This document shows positions 8,986 to 17,026 of a DNA stretch of 64,000 nt, one piece after another. The translations under genes and the position numbers were made by a program. Below the pieces are notes generated by a model, which ran no database searches, had not been told where the DNA came from, and saw only the letters and a program-made list of their open reading frames with translations. The DNA comes from Bradyrhizobium commune. GTDB lineage: Bacteria; Pseudomonadota; Alphaproteobacteria; Rhizobiales; Xanthobacteraceae. The stretch lies in contig NZ_CP061379.1 in assembly GCF_015624505.1 (NCBI RefSeq), forward strand, positions 7,558,529 through 7,622,528. The letters are read 5' to 3'. Every line of letters starts with the position of its first letter. Within the stretch, counting starts at the first letter, position 1.

Positions 8986-10296
8986 ATGACCGAGACTTCC
9001 GCTTCCGACTTCCGTCCCTCGCAACGACACATCCGTCTGGACACCATCCTGCGGCTGCGCTGGCTCGCGGTGCTGGGCCAGCTCGCCGCGATCTTCATCG
9101 TGGCGCAGGGGCTGGAGTTCGATGTCGCCATCGTCCCCTGCGTCAGTATCATCGCCCTGTCGGCCGCGCTCAATCTCGCCCTGCAGACCGTGGCCAACCC
9201 GATGCAGCGGCTCGAGCCGCTCCATGCGGCCGGGCTTTTGGCGCTCAACATCGTCGAGCTGGCGGGGCTATTGTTCTTCACCGGCGGATTGCAGAACCCG
9301 TTCTCGTTCCTGTTCCTCGCGCCCGTGCTGATCTCGGCGACCGCGCTGCCGGCCCGGCTCACCTTCGGCCTTGGCCTGCTGGCGGTCGCCTGCGCCTCGA
9401 TCCTGTTCTTCTTTCATCTGCCGCTGCCGTGGGATGCCGAGGATCCCGTCGTGCTGCCGCCGGTCTATCTCGTCGGCGTCTGGCTCTCGATCGTGCTCGC
9501 GATCGGCGTCACCAGCCTCTATTCGTTCCAGGTCACCGAGGAGGCGCGCAAGCTCGCCGACGCGCTGGCCGCGACCGAGCTGGTGCTGACGCGCGAGCAG
9601 CATCTGACCCAGCTCGATGGACTGGCCGCAGCCGCCGCGCATGAGCTCGGCACGCCGCTTGCGACCATCTTCCTGATCTCGCGCGAGCTGGAAAAGACGG
9701 TGAAGGATCCGAGCTTCGCCGCTGATTTGAAAACCTTGCGCGAGCAGACCCAGCGCTGCCGCGACATTTTGAGCAAGATCACGCAGCTCTCCTCCACCGG
9801 CGCGCCGTTCGACCGCATGAAGCTGTCCGAGCTGATCGAGGAGGTGGTGGCGCCGCATCGCGATTTCGGCGTCGACATCAAGGTACGGATCGCGGTGGCG
9901 GCAACAACCGAGCCGGTCGGCTCACGCAATCCGGCGGTGCTCTACGGCGTCGGCAACATCGTCGAGAACGCGGTCGATTTCGCCCACACCACGGTCGAGG
10001 TGAATGCGTGGTGGAACAACGACACGATCGAGATCGTGATTTCCGACGACGGCCCCGGCATTCCGCCCGACCTGATGAAAAGGATCGGCGAGCCCTATCT
10101 GTCGCGGCGACGCAGCCAGGACGCCGGCGGCGGCCTCGGGCTCGGCGTGTTCATCGCACGCACGCTCTTGGAACGCACCGGCGCCAAGGTCTCGTTTACC
10201 AATCGGACCTTTCCGGAACATGGTGCGGTGGTCCAGATCGCGTGGCCGCGGGAGCGTTTTGAGGCTATCGAGAGCCTTGAGGAAACAATAGGATAG
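8986..10296 (+). CDS. regS: RegB/ActS family redox sensor histidine kinase
   Basis: 436 aa from the ATG at 8986 (an in-frame TTG at 8977 is the alternative). Six hydrophobic segments occupy about 22-182 and include GGLQNPFSFLFLAPVLISA (100-118), matching the conserved quinone-linked motif of RegB/PrrB. The H-box AAAAAHELGTPLATI has His219. C258 in REQTQRCRDIL sits where the redox-active cysteine of RegB is expected. The ATPase domain shows NIVENAVDFA, DDGPGIP and GGGLGLGVFIA. It faces regR 79 bp downstream. In Bradyrhizobium, RegSR controls nitrogen fixation and other redox-responsive genes, so the same role is inferred here. Confidence 0.93.
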   Translation: MTETSASDFRPSQRHIRLDTILRLRWLAVLGQLAAIFIVAQGLEFDVAIVPCVSIIALSAALNLALQTVANPMQRLEPLHAAGLLALNIVELAGLLFFTGGLQNPFSFLFLAPVLISATALPARLTFGLGLLAVACASILFFFHLPLPWDAEDPVVLPPVYLVGVWLSIVLAIGVTSLYSFQVTEEARKLADALAATELVLTREQHLTQLDGLAAAAAHELGTPLATIFLISRELEKTVKDPSFAADLKTLREQTQRCRDILSKITQLSSTGAPFDRMKLSELIEEVVAPHRDFGVDIKVRIAVAATTEPVGSRNPAVLYGVGNIVENAVDFAHTTVEVNAWWNNDTIEIVISDDGPGIPPDLMKRIGEPYLSRRRSQDAGGGLGLGVFIARTLLERTGAKVSFTNRTFPEHGAVVQIAWPRERFEAIESLEETIG

Positions 10297-10375
10297 GCCG
10301 CGACCTTGCGTCGCATGTGAGGTCCGATCGACTATTGGCGGCCTTGGCACCGCCCGTTCGCGACGCCATATGTAG

Positions 10376-10954
10376 ATGAGCAGGAGAGAGGACAAAACCT
10401 TGAACGCCATCGCCGAACTGAACGAACAGACCGACCGCTCGCTTCTCATCGTTGAGGACGACAAGCCGTTTCTGGAGCGTCTGTCGCGCGCCATGGAGAC
10501 GCGCGGTTTTGCGGTGACATCCTGTGACACCGTCTCCGGTGGTCTTGCCCAGATCGGCAAGGCCGCGCCGGCTTTCGCCGTGGTCGATCTGCGACTCGGC
10601 GACGGCAATGGTCTCGATGTCGTCTCCGCGCTGAAGAAGAAGCGCCCGGACGCGCGCGCGATCGTGCTGACCGGCTATGGCAACATCGCCACCGCCGTCA
10701 CCGCGGTGAAGATGGGCGCGATCGATTATCTCTCGAAGCCCGCGGATGCCGACGACGTCGTCGCGGCGCTGCTCTCGACCAGCGCGGAGAAATCCGAGCT
10801 GCCGGCGAATCCCATGTCGGCCGACCGCGTTCGCTGGGAACACATCCAGCGCATCTATGAAATGTGCAACCGCAACGTCTCGGAGACCGCGCGCAGGCTC
10901 AACATGCACCGCCGCACGTTGCAGCGGATTTTGGCCAAGCGCGCGCCGAGGTAA
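10376..10954 (+). CDS. regR: RegA/ActR family redox response regulator
   Basis: Receiver domain (VEDDKPF; phospho-acceptor Asp71 in VVDLRLGDGNGLDV; SKPAD near the end) followed by a Fis-type helix-turn-helix (ETARRLNMHRRTLQRILAK). This is the near-invariant architecture of RegA/PrrA/ActR/RegR. It is the cognate regulator of the kinase just upstream. The ATG at 10376 gives 192 aa. A TTG at 10400 preceded by AGGAGAGAGG would give 184 aa starting MNAIAELNEQ, which looks like the better translation start. DNA-binding output is inferred from the family. Confidence 0.94.
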   Translation: MSRREDKTLNAIAELNEQTDRSLLIVEDDKPFLERLSRAMETRGFAVTSCDTVSGGLAQIGKAAPAFAVVDLRLGDGNGLDVVSALKKKRPDARAIVLTGYGNIATAVTAVKMGAIDYLSKPADADDVVAALLSTSAEKSELPANPMSADRVRWEHIQRIYEMCNRNVSETARRLNMHRRTLQRILAKRAPR

Positions 10955-10964
10955 TTTCCGCCGC

Positions 10965-11102
10965 TCTCGTGCCCCGGACGCAGCGCAGCACGAAGTGATG
11001 CGCTGCTGAGCCGGGGCCCATGCCTCAGCTTGAATCACTGCCTTCTGGGTCCCGGCCCTGCGCAGCAGCGTTTCACGCTGCAGCGCGTCCGGAACACGAG
11101 AG
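10965..11102. repeat. Palindromic intergenic repeat, family D
   Basis: The left end CTCGTGCCCCGGACGC and the right end GCGTCCGGAACACGAG are inverted copies of each other. Inner words related to GCGCAGCA/TGCGCTGCT add further hairpins. It fills the convergent gap between regR and mmcB, where it could act as a structured transcript end. Confidence 0.8.
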
Positions 11103-11106
11103 CATC

Positions 11107-11598
11107 CTACTCCCAAAAATCCGCATGGCCCTGCGGATCGACCAGGCGGTTGATCCGCAGCGCCGCGGCCATCGCGAAGCGCACCGTCATCTGCTTGCGG
11201 GTTGCGGCCGCGATCCTGTGCTCGGGCGCTTCGCACTGCATGTGCGCGCCATAGGAATCCGCGATGATCAGGCCGGTCCCTTCCGGAAAGATCTCGCAGG
11301 GCAGATCCTGTGTGAAGGCGAAGAACAGCCGGTCGCAATGGGCGCGGTATTCGTGCCATTTCTGGTCGGCGCGCAGATCCTCCACCGACGATTTGATCTC
11401 GACGATCCAGATCTCGCCGCGCTCGTTCAATGCCACGAGATCGGCGCGCCGGCCCGACGGCAGTGGCAATTCGCTGATGCAGGAAAAACCGAGCGAACGT
11501 AACAACCGCGCGGTGCCGCGTGCGATGGCGAGCGCCGTCTCCGACTGGCGGCGATCGGGCGGCGGAACGAGAGCGATGTTGCGGGCGGGGCTGTCCAT
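11107..11598 (-). CDS. mmcB: MmcB family DNA repair protein
   Basis: 163 aa starting MDSPARNIALVPP. The core GRRADLVALNERGEIWIVEIKSS shows the D...ExK arrangement of the PD-(D/E)XK nuclease-like fold that defines the MmcB family (PF06319). Caulobacter MmcB is linked to mutagen resistance. The start at 11598 is chosen because the upstream extension of this frame runs antiparallel through the GH13 gene and is not protein-like. No LexA-type box was seen in the roughly 40 bp upstream, so SOS control is unsupported here. Confidence 0.85.
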   Translation of the reverse strand: MDSPARNIALVPPPDRRQSETALAIARGTARLLRSLGFSCISELPLPSGRRADLVALNERGEIWIVEIKSSVEDLRADQKWHEYRAHCDRLFFAFTQDLPCEIFPEGTGLIIADSYGAHMQCEAPEHRIAAATRKQMTVRFAMAAALRINRLVDPQGHADFWE

Positions 11599-11628
11599 GG
11601 GGGGAGAGTAGCCGATTCCATTCTCAGT

Positions 11629-11755
11629 GTCGTCCCGGCGAAGGCCGGGACCCATAACCACAGGGAGACGTTTGGCGAAGACTCGTCGTTCGGCACTCCT
11701 ACCGACCGCAATCGATAAATCACGCGGTATGGGTCTCGGCCTTCGCCGGGACGAC
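11629..11755. repeat. Palindromic intergenic repeat, family A copy 1
   Basis: It begins GTCGTCCCGGCGAAGGCCGG and ends with the near-inverse CCGGCCTTCGCCGGGACGAC variant. It shares inner text (CGGCACTCCTACCGACCGCAAT) with the copy at 16898. It lies between mmcB and the divergent GH13 gene. Confidence 0.88.
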
Positions 11756-11835
11756 AGCGGAGCGCGGAACCTCCCCCCGCCCTCGCACTTATCACGCAGC
11801 CGCCGCACCTCGGCAGGCGCATCGAGGCTGCGCGC

Positions 11836-13533
11836 ATGATCGACGATCTCTGGTACAAGAACGCCATCATCTATTGCCTGTCGGTCGGCACCTATATGGA
11901 CGCCAACGGCGACGGCGTCGGCGATTTCAAAGGCTTGCTGCGCCGGCTCGATTACCTGCACGGGCTCGGCATCACCACGATCTGGCTGATGCCGTTCCAG
12001 ACCTCGCCGGGTCGCGACGACGGCTACGATATCGCAGACTATTACAGCGTCGATTCGCGCTACGGTACGCTCGGCGATTTCGTCGAGTTCACCCATGGCT
12101 GCAAGCAGCGCGGCATCCGCATCATCATTGATCTCGTCGTCAACCACACCTCCGACCAGCACCACTGGTTCAAGGAGGCGCGGCGCGACAAGAATTCGCC
12201 CTATCGCGGCTGGTACGTCTGGTCGGACAAGAAGCCTGCCAACGCCAACAAGGGCATGGTGTTTCCCGGCGTGCAGAAATCGACCTGGACGCGCGACAAG
12301 GAAGCCGGTGCGTACTACTTCCATCGCTTCTACGATTTCCAGCCCGATCTCAACACCTCCAACCCGCACGTGCAAGCGGAGATTTTGAAGATCATGGGCT
12401 TCTGGATCCAGCTCGGCGTCTCCGGCTTTCGCATGGACGCCGTGCCCTTCGTCATCGCGACCAAGGGCGCGAAGGTGAAGACGCCGGTCGAGCAATACGA
12501 CATGCTGCGCGCGTTCCGCGAATTCCTGCAATGGCGCGAGGGCGACGCCATCATCCTGGCCGAAGCCAATGTGCTGCCGGAAACGGATATGGAGTATTTC
12601 GGCAAGGACGCCGACCGCATGCACATGATGTTCAACTTCCATGTCAACCAGCATCTGTTCTACGCGCTGGCCTCGGGCGATTCGCGGCCGCTGGCAAAAT
12701 CGCTGAAGGCGACCAGGCCGCGGCCGGCGTCCGCGCAGTGGGGCCTGTTTCTGCGCAATCATGACGAGCTCGACCTGGGACGGCTGACCAAGGCGCAACG
12801 CGACACCGTGTTCAAGGCGTTCGGGCCCGACAAGGACATGCAGCTCTACGACCGCGGCATCCGCCGCAGGCTTGCGCCGATGCTGGGCGGCGACCGGCGG
12901 CGGCTCGAGCTCGCCTACAGCCTGATGTGCACGCTGCCGGGAACGCCCGTGATCCGATATGGCGACGAGATCGCGATGGGCGATGATCTGTCGCTGCCCG
13001 AACGCAATTGCGCACGCACGCCGATGCAATGGTCGACCGAGCCGCAGGGCGGCTTCACCAAGAGTGACAAGCCGGCCTGCCCCGTCATCGACAAGGGGCC
13101 GTACGGCTTCGAGCACGTCAACGTCGCCAGGCAGCGGCGCGATCCCAATTCCATGCTGAACTGGACCGAGCGCATCGTCCGCATGCGGAAAGAGGTGCCT
13201 GAGATCGGCTGGGGCGATTTCACCGTCATCGCGACGCGCGATCCCGCGGTGCTCATCATGCGCTACGACTGGCGCAACAATTCGGTGCTGTTCGTGCACA
13301 ATCTCGACGAAAAGCCACGCGAGACCGCGTTCGCGACCGGCCTGCCGGGCGATGCCGGCGCGCATTTGATCAATCTGCTCGCGGAGGATCACAGCCGCGC
13401 CGACAAGCGCGGCCAGCACCGTATCGTGCTGGAGCCGTATGGCTATCGCTGGTACCGCGTCGGCGGGCTGGATTATCTGCTGAAGCGGAGCGATATCGAC
13501 GGCAGCACGGCGGGCAGCAAGCATCCTGGATGA
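11836..13533 (+). CDS. GH13 alpha-glycosidase, trehalose-synthase-like
   Basis: 565 aa cytoplasmic (beta/alpha)8-barrel enzyme of glycoside hydrolase family 13. Catalytic residues are visible: nucleophile Asp201 in GFRMDAVPF, acid/base Glu243 in ILAEAN and the third carboxylate Asp310 in RNHDELDL. Conserved region I is DLVVNHTSDQHHWF. The opening WYKNAIIYCLSVGTYMDANGDGVGDF resembles trehalose synthase (maltose to trehalose isomerase) and its relatives. Exact specificity cannot be fixed; alpha-amylase or glucosylglycerate-type activity is possible. It converges with a second GH13 gene 20 bp downstream. Confidence 0.88.
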   Translation: MIDDLWYKNAIIYCLSVGTYMDANGDGVGDFKGLLRRLDYLHGLGITTIWLMPFQTSPGRDDGYDIADYYSVDSRYGTLGDFVEFTHGCKQRGIRIIIDLVVNHTSDQHHWFKEARRDKNSPYRGWYVWSDKKPANANKGMVFPGVQKSTWTRDKEAGAYYFHRFYDFQPDLNTSNPHVQAEILKIMGFWIQLGVSGFRMDAVPFVIATKGAKVKTPVEQYDMLRAFREFLQWREGDAIILAEANVLPETDMEYFGKDADRMHMMFNFHVNQHLFYALASGDSRPLAKSLKATRPRPASAQWGLFLRNHDELDLGRLTKAQRDTVFKAFGPDKDMQLYDRGIRRRLAPMLGGDRRRLELAYSLMCTLPGTPVIRYGDEIAMGDDLSLPERNCARTPMQWSTEPQGGFTKSDKPACPVIDKGPYGFEHVNVARQRRDPNSMLNWTERIVRMRKEVPEIGWGDFTVIATRDPAVLIMRYDWRNNSVLFVHNLDEKPRETAFATGLPGDAGAHLINLLAEDHSRADKRGQHRIVLEPYGYRWYRVGGLDYLLKRSDIDGSTAGSKHPG

Positions 13534-13553
13534 CTCCGTCGTCCCGGCGACGG

Positions 13554-15155
13554 CTAGGGTGGCGGCGCCACCACCACGCCTTCATTCCCCCGCAGATCCA
13601 GCACGCCCTCCAGCTTTTCGCCCTCGCGATCCAGAAACGTCGACAGCAAAATCTCGCTGCCAAACTTGATCGCACTGGTGGTCACCGCAATCGGCTCGGG
13701 GCCGAGATTGAGCACCACGATCACCGACCTGCCCTCGGCCTCGCGACGGTAGATCAGGAGATCGCCTTGGGCTGCGATCGGATGATAGTCGCCCGCGACC
13801 AGCGGCGGCGAGGCCTTGCGCAAGCCGATCAGGCGCTTGTACAGGCCGAGGATCGAGCGCGTGTCGGCTTCGAGATTGACGACGTTCTCGCGGACGTGAT
13901 CCTCCGGCAGCGGCAGCCACGGCCGGACCTCGGAGAAGCCGGCGTAGTTCGAAGAATCCCACTGCATCGGCGTGCGGCAGCCATCGCGGCCAACGCCGAT
14001 GCCGGGGACGTTCTTCTCGAAGGGATCGCGGACGTCCGCGGGCGCAATTGCGAGCTGATGCATGCCGATCTCGTCACCGTAATAGAGCGTCGGCGTGCCA
14101 CGCAGTGTCAGCAGCAGCATGCCGGCGACGCGGGCCTGCGCCTCGCCGACCCGGCTTGCGACGCGCGGGCGGTCGTGATTGCCGAGCACCCAGTTGGGCC
14201 AGGCGCCCCTCGGCAGCGCTTTCTCATAATCGTCGACGATCTTCTCGATCGCGCGCGCGCTCCAGAAGGTCGAGAGCAGCGCGAAGTTGAACGGCATTTG
14301 CGCGCCGGTGAGGTCGTTGCCGTAATAGGCCATCAGGCGGTGCAGCGGCAGATAGATCTCGCCGATCAGCACGCGCGCACCAAACGCATCGGTGATGCGC
14401 CGCATCTCGGCGATGACATCCAGCACTTCCGGCTGGTCGGTGGAGTATTGCGTCAGGATCTTCTCGTTGGGGGGCCGGCCCGCGACATAATGCGGATTTG
14501 GCGGATTGTCGCGAAACTCCGCGTCCTTGATCAGGTGCCAGATCACGTCGACGCGAAAGCCGTCGACGCCCTTGTCCAGCCAGAACCGCATCACGTCATA
14601 GATCGCCGCGCGCACCGCCGGATTGCGCCAGTTCAGGTCCGGCTGCTGGGCCAGGAAGGCGTGGTAGTAATATTGACCCGTCGCCGCGTCGACTTGCCAT
14701 GCGCTGCCGCCGAATTCGGACAGCCAGTTGTTCGGCACACCGCCATCGGGACCAGGATCGCGCCAGATGTACCAATCGCGCCTGGGATTGTCGCGCGAGG
14801 AGCGGCTCTCGATGAACCAGGGATGCTGGTCCGAGGTATGATTGGGCACGAGGTCGAGGATCAGCTTCAACCCGTTCTCATGTGCCGCGGCGAGCAGCGC
14901 GTCGAAATCCGCCATCGTGCCGAACAGCGGATCGATGCCGGTATAGTCGGAGATGTCGTAGCCGAAATCGGCCATCGGCGAGGGAAAGATCGGCGACAGC
15001 CAGATCGCATCGACGCCGAGGGATTTCACATAAGGCAGCCGCCGCAGGATGCCCGCGAGATCGCCGACGCCGTCGCCATCTGAGTCCTGAAAAGAGCGCG
15101 GGTAGATCTGATAGAAGACCCCCTCACGCCACCAGTTCTCGCCGCCCTGAGCCAT
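13554..15155 (-). CDS. GH13 alpha-glucosidase (oligo-1,6-glucosidase type)
   Basis: 533 aa from the ATG at 15155; the frame continues upstream without family similarity. It opens with WWREGVFYQIYPRSFQDSDGDG, typical of GH13 subfamilies 23/30/31 alpha-glucosidases. Catalytic residues: Asp203 (GFRVDVIWH), Glu266 (LIGEIYLP) and Asp328 (LGNHDRPRV). No signal peptide is seen, so cytoplasmic breakdown of maltose or trehalose-type disaccharides is likely. It is convergent with the trehalose-synthase-like gene at 11836-13533 (20-bp gap), suggesting a shared alpha-glucan/disaccharide role. Confidence 0.92.
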   Translation of the reverse strand: MAQGGENWWREGVFYQIYPRSFQDSDGDGVGDLAGILRRLPYVKSLGVDAIWLSPIFPSPMADFGYDISDYTGIDPLFGTMADFDALLAAAHENGLKLILDLVPNHTSDQHPWFIESRSSRDNPRRDWYIWRDPGPDGGVPNNWLSEFGGSAWQVDAATGQYYYHAFLAQQPDLNWRNPAVRAAIYDVMRFWLDKGVDGFRVDVIWHLIKDAEFRDNPPNPHYVAGRPPNEKILTQYSTDQPEVLDVIAEMRRITDAFGARVLIGEIYLPLHRLMAYYGNDLTGAQMPFNFALLSTFWSARAIEKIVDDYEKALPRGAWPNWVLGNHDRPRVASRVGEAQARVAGMLLLTLRGTPTLYYGDEIGMHQLAIAPADVRDPFEKNVPGIGVGRDGCRTPMQWDSSNYAGFSEVRPWLPLPEDHVRENVVNLEADTRSILGLYKRLIGLRKASPPLVAGDYHPIAAQGDLLIYRREAEGRSVIVVLNLGPEPIAVTTSAIKFGSEILLSTFLDREGEKLEGVLDLRGNEGVVVAPPP

Positions 15156-15325
15156 GTCGGAAAACCCACCCTGGATATGCCTCGCGCGAGAGAACGCGGA
15201 AGCCGGGCCCAGGTTCAAACCAGCAAGCCAAATGGGACGGCCGTGTGACAATGGGTCGAGCTGTTCCCGGATTTCGACACGACTATTTTGCTTGGCGGCG
15301 CAGCAAAAATCGGCATTGTGAGGCC

Positions 15326-16006
15326 ATGACCGAGCAAAACGACACCCAAGAGTCCTCGCAATCCAAGGCCGGCGCGATCATCGTGCCCGTGACGCTGTTC
15401 GAGCAGAACTGCACCATCATCTGGGACGAGCCCGGCAAGAAGGCCGTGGTGATCGATCCCGGCGGCGACGTGCCGAAGATTTTGGAGGCGATCAAGCAGA
15501 CCGGCGTCACGGTCGAGAAGATCTGGCTGACGCACGGCCATATCGACCATGTCGGCGGCGCGGCCGAATTGCGCGACGCGCTGAAAGTGCCGATCGAGGG
15601 TCCGCATGTCGCCGACAAATATCTGCTCGACAACGTAGTCGAGAGCGGCGCGCGCTTCGGCATGACCGGGGGGCGCAATTTCGAGCCGGACCGCTGGCTC
15701 GACGAGGGCGACACGGTGTCGATCGGCGACCTCACGTTCGACATCCTGCATTGCCCCGGCCACTCGCCCGGCAGCGTGGTGTTCTTCAACAAGGACTTGC
15801 GTTTTGCCCATGTCGGCGACGTCCTGTTCGCAGGCTCGGTCGGACGCACCGATTTGCCCGGCGGCAGTCACGCCACGCTGATCAATTCGATCATGACAAA
15901 ACTGCTGCCGCTCGGCGACGACGTCGGCTTCATCTGCGGCCATGGCGCCGGCTCCAGCATCGGCCAGGAGCGAATGACCAATCCGTTCATCACCGGCGAG
16001 ATGTAG
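15326..16006 (+). CDS. MBL-fold metallo-hydrolase, glyoxalase II-like (YcbL type)
   Basis: 226 aa from the ATG at 15326. The metal-binding motif LTHGHIDHVGG (HxHxDH), the later CPGHSPGSV, GDVLFAGSVGRTD and GHGAGSS match the short type II glyoxalase/YcbL group of the metallo-beta-lactamase fold. Such enzymes hydrolyse thioesters in the cytoplasm, though the natural substrate is often unknown. It is divergent from the alpha-glucosidase (170-bp gap). A strong palindrome at 16020-16067 follows its stop. Confidence 0.92.
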   Translation: MTEQNDTQESSQSKAGAIIVPVTLFEQNCTIIWDEPGKKAVVIDPGGDVPKILEAIKQTGVTVEKIWLTHGHIDHVGGAAELRDALKVPIEGPHVADKYLLDNVVESGARFGMTGGRNFEPDRWLDEGDTVSIGDLTFDILHCPGHSPGSVVFFNKDLRFAHVGDVLFAGSVGRTDLPGGSHATLINSIMTKLLPLGDDVGFICGHGAGSSIGQERMTNPFITGEM

Positions 16007-16019
16007 GACTTTCTTGCTT

Positions 16020-16067
16020 GCGCATGATCTGATCGGAAAACCGCTTCACACTTTCCGGATCATGCGC
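16020..16067. repeat. Palindromic repeat, family F, between convergent genes
   Basis: The left arm GCGCATGATC and right arm GATCATGCGC flank an inner GGAAAA/TTTCC pair, giving a strong hairpin. The motif GATCGGAAAACCGCTTC is a widespread Rhizobiales repeat that I recognise. It lies between the MBL-fold gene and the hxlR-type gene and touches the latter's stop codon. It could act as a bidirectional transcript end. Confidence 0.85.
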
Positions 16068-16441
16068 TATTCGGCGGCGTCCGCGAACGCTGACGCTTCG
16101 CCGAGGTTACGCTCGCCCCATTCGCGGATCGCGGCGACGACGGGCACAAAGCTCTTGCCCTTCCGCGTCAGGCGATACTCGACCTTGGGCGGCACCTCGC
16201 CAAAATCCTTGCGGTCAATCAGGCCGCTCATCGTCAACGCCTTCAATTCGCGGCTGAGCACGCGCGGAGTGATCTCGGCGCTGCCGGACGTGCCGCGCAA
16301 CAGGCCGCTGCGGATCTCGCCATAGCGGCGCGGGCCGTCCTTGAGATCCCAGACGATGCGCAGCTTGTATTTGCCGCTGATCATTTTCTGAAACGCCGCG
16401 ACCGGGCAGCTGCGGGCCGGAAGCGCCTTTGCCTTCGCCAT
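16067..16441 (-). CDS. HxlR family transcriptional regulator
   Basis: 124 aa winged-helix regulator. CPVAAFQKMISGKYKLRIVWDL, RYGEIRSGL and SRELKALTMSGLIDRK...VEYRLTRKG are the conserved HxlR (PF01638) pattern, with Cys16 or nearby as a possible redox or ligand sensor. The ATG at 16441 is preferred to the GTG at 16453 because GGAGG lies just before it. It is divergent from a small monooxygenase-like gene, the usual arrangement for HxlR proteins that control a neighbouring redox or detoxification enzyme. Candidate operator words lie in the gap. Confidence 0.92.
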   Translation of the reverse strand: MAKAKALPARSCPVAAFQKMISGKYKLRIVWDLKDGPRRYGEIRSGLLRGTSGSAEITPRVLSRELKALTMSGLIDRKDFGEVPPKVEYRLTRKGKSFVPVVAAIREWGERNLGEASAFADAAE

Positions 16442-16493
16442 GGTTTCCTCCACAGGTTAGCCTGCGGGCGAGGATAGGAGCGACGGCGAAAAA

Positions 16494-16520
16494 GTCCATA
16501 CTATCAATTTTGTCCGTACT
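16494..16520. promoter_or_regulatory. Candidate HxlR operator (GTCCRTACT direct repeat)
   Basis: GTCCATACT (16494-16502) and GTCCGTACT (16512-16520) are direct repeats 18 bp apart, in the 137-bp gap between the divergent HxlR and monooxygenase genes. Spacing near two helical turns suits a dimeric winged-helix regulator. This is an inference from position and repetition only. Confidence 0.4.
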
Positions 16521-16578
16521 TGCGGGATTGTTCGCAAGGCGCAGATGATGCGTGCACATGACGAACAGGGAGCGTCAC

Positions 16579-16884
16579 ATGAAGCACTTCATGATCAAAT
16601 ACGAATTCAGGAACGGCACGACGGACGCATGGCACCAGGAGATCGGCCGCTTCATCAAGGCGATCAACGACGATCCGGAGCTGAAGGGCCGGATCGGCTA
16701 TCGCGTCCTGAAAAATCGCGACGACGGCCATTACTTCCATCTCGCCAGCGTCACCGACGATGCCGCACAAAAGGCGCTGCAATCGCGCGACTTCTTCAAG
16801 GCCTATACGGAGATGACGCGGAAGGTCGCCGCCGGCGGCGAGGTGACGGTAACGCCGATCGAAATGATCGATCAGACGGGGTAG
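16579..16884 (+). CDS. Small ABM-like monooxygenase/quinol oxygenase domain protein
   Basis: 101 aa from the ATG at 16579, which follows a GGGAG-type Shine-Dalgarno; an earlier in-frame ATG at 16552 is less likely. The alternating pattern FMIKYEFRNG...WHQEIGRFIKAIND...GRIGYRVL...YFHLASV...FFKAYTEMTRKV fits a ferredoxin-like alpha+beta barrel of the antibiotic biosynthesis monooxygenase type. Function is unproven. It is divergent from the HxlR regulator and probably its target. Confidence 0.7.
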   Translation: MKHFMIKYEFRNGTTDAWHQEIGRFIKAINDDPELKGRIGYRVLKNRDDGHYFHLASVTDDAAQKALQSRDFFKAYTEMTRKVAAGGEVTVTPIEMIDQTG

Positions 16885-16897
16885 TACAAACCCCACA

Positions 16898-17020
16898 GTC
16901 GTCCCGGCGAAGGCCGGGACCCATACTCCGAGACGGGAGTTTGGAGTTGGTCGCTCGGCACTCCTACCGACCGCAATAGATAGATTCCGCGGTATGGGTC
17001 CCGGCCTTCGCCGGGACGAC
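16898..17020. repeat. Palindromic intergenic repeat, family A copy 2
   Basis: It begins GTCGTCCCGGCGAAGGCCGG and ends CCGGCCTTCGCCGGGACGAC, a perfect 20-bp inverted repeat. Inner sequence matches copy 1 at 11629. It lies in the convergent gap between the monooxygenase-like gene and the esterase gene. Confidence 0.9.
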
Positions 17021-17026
17021 AAGCCG

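Noticed and set aside
11599..11640. LexA-type box before mmcB
   Set aside because: I looked for GTTC-N7-GTTC or GAAC-N7-GAAC in about 40 bp upstream and found none, so SOS control was not claimed.
11107..13524. Open frame of 805 codons on the minus strand covering mmcB and the whole GH13 gene
   Set aside because: Only its last 163 codons resemble a protein family (MmcB). The rest is the antisense of the GH13 gene, which has all catalytic motifs on the plus strand.
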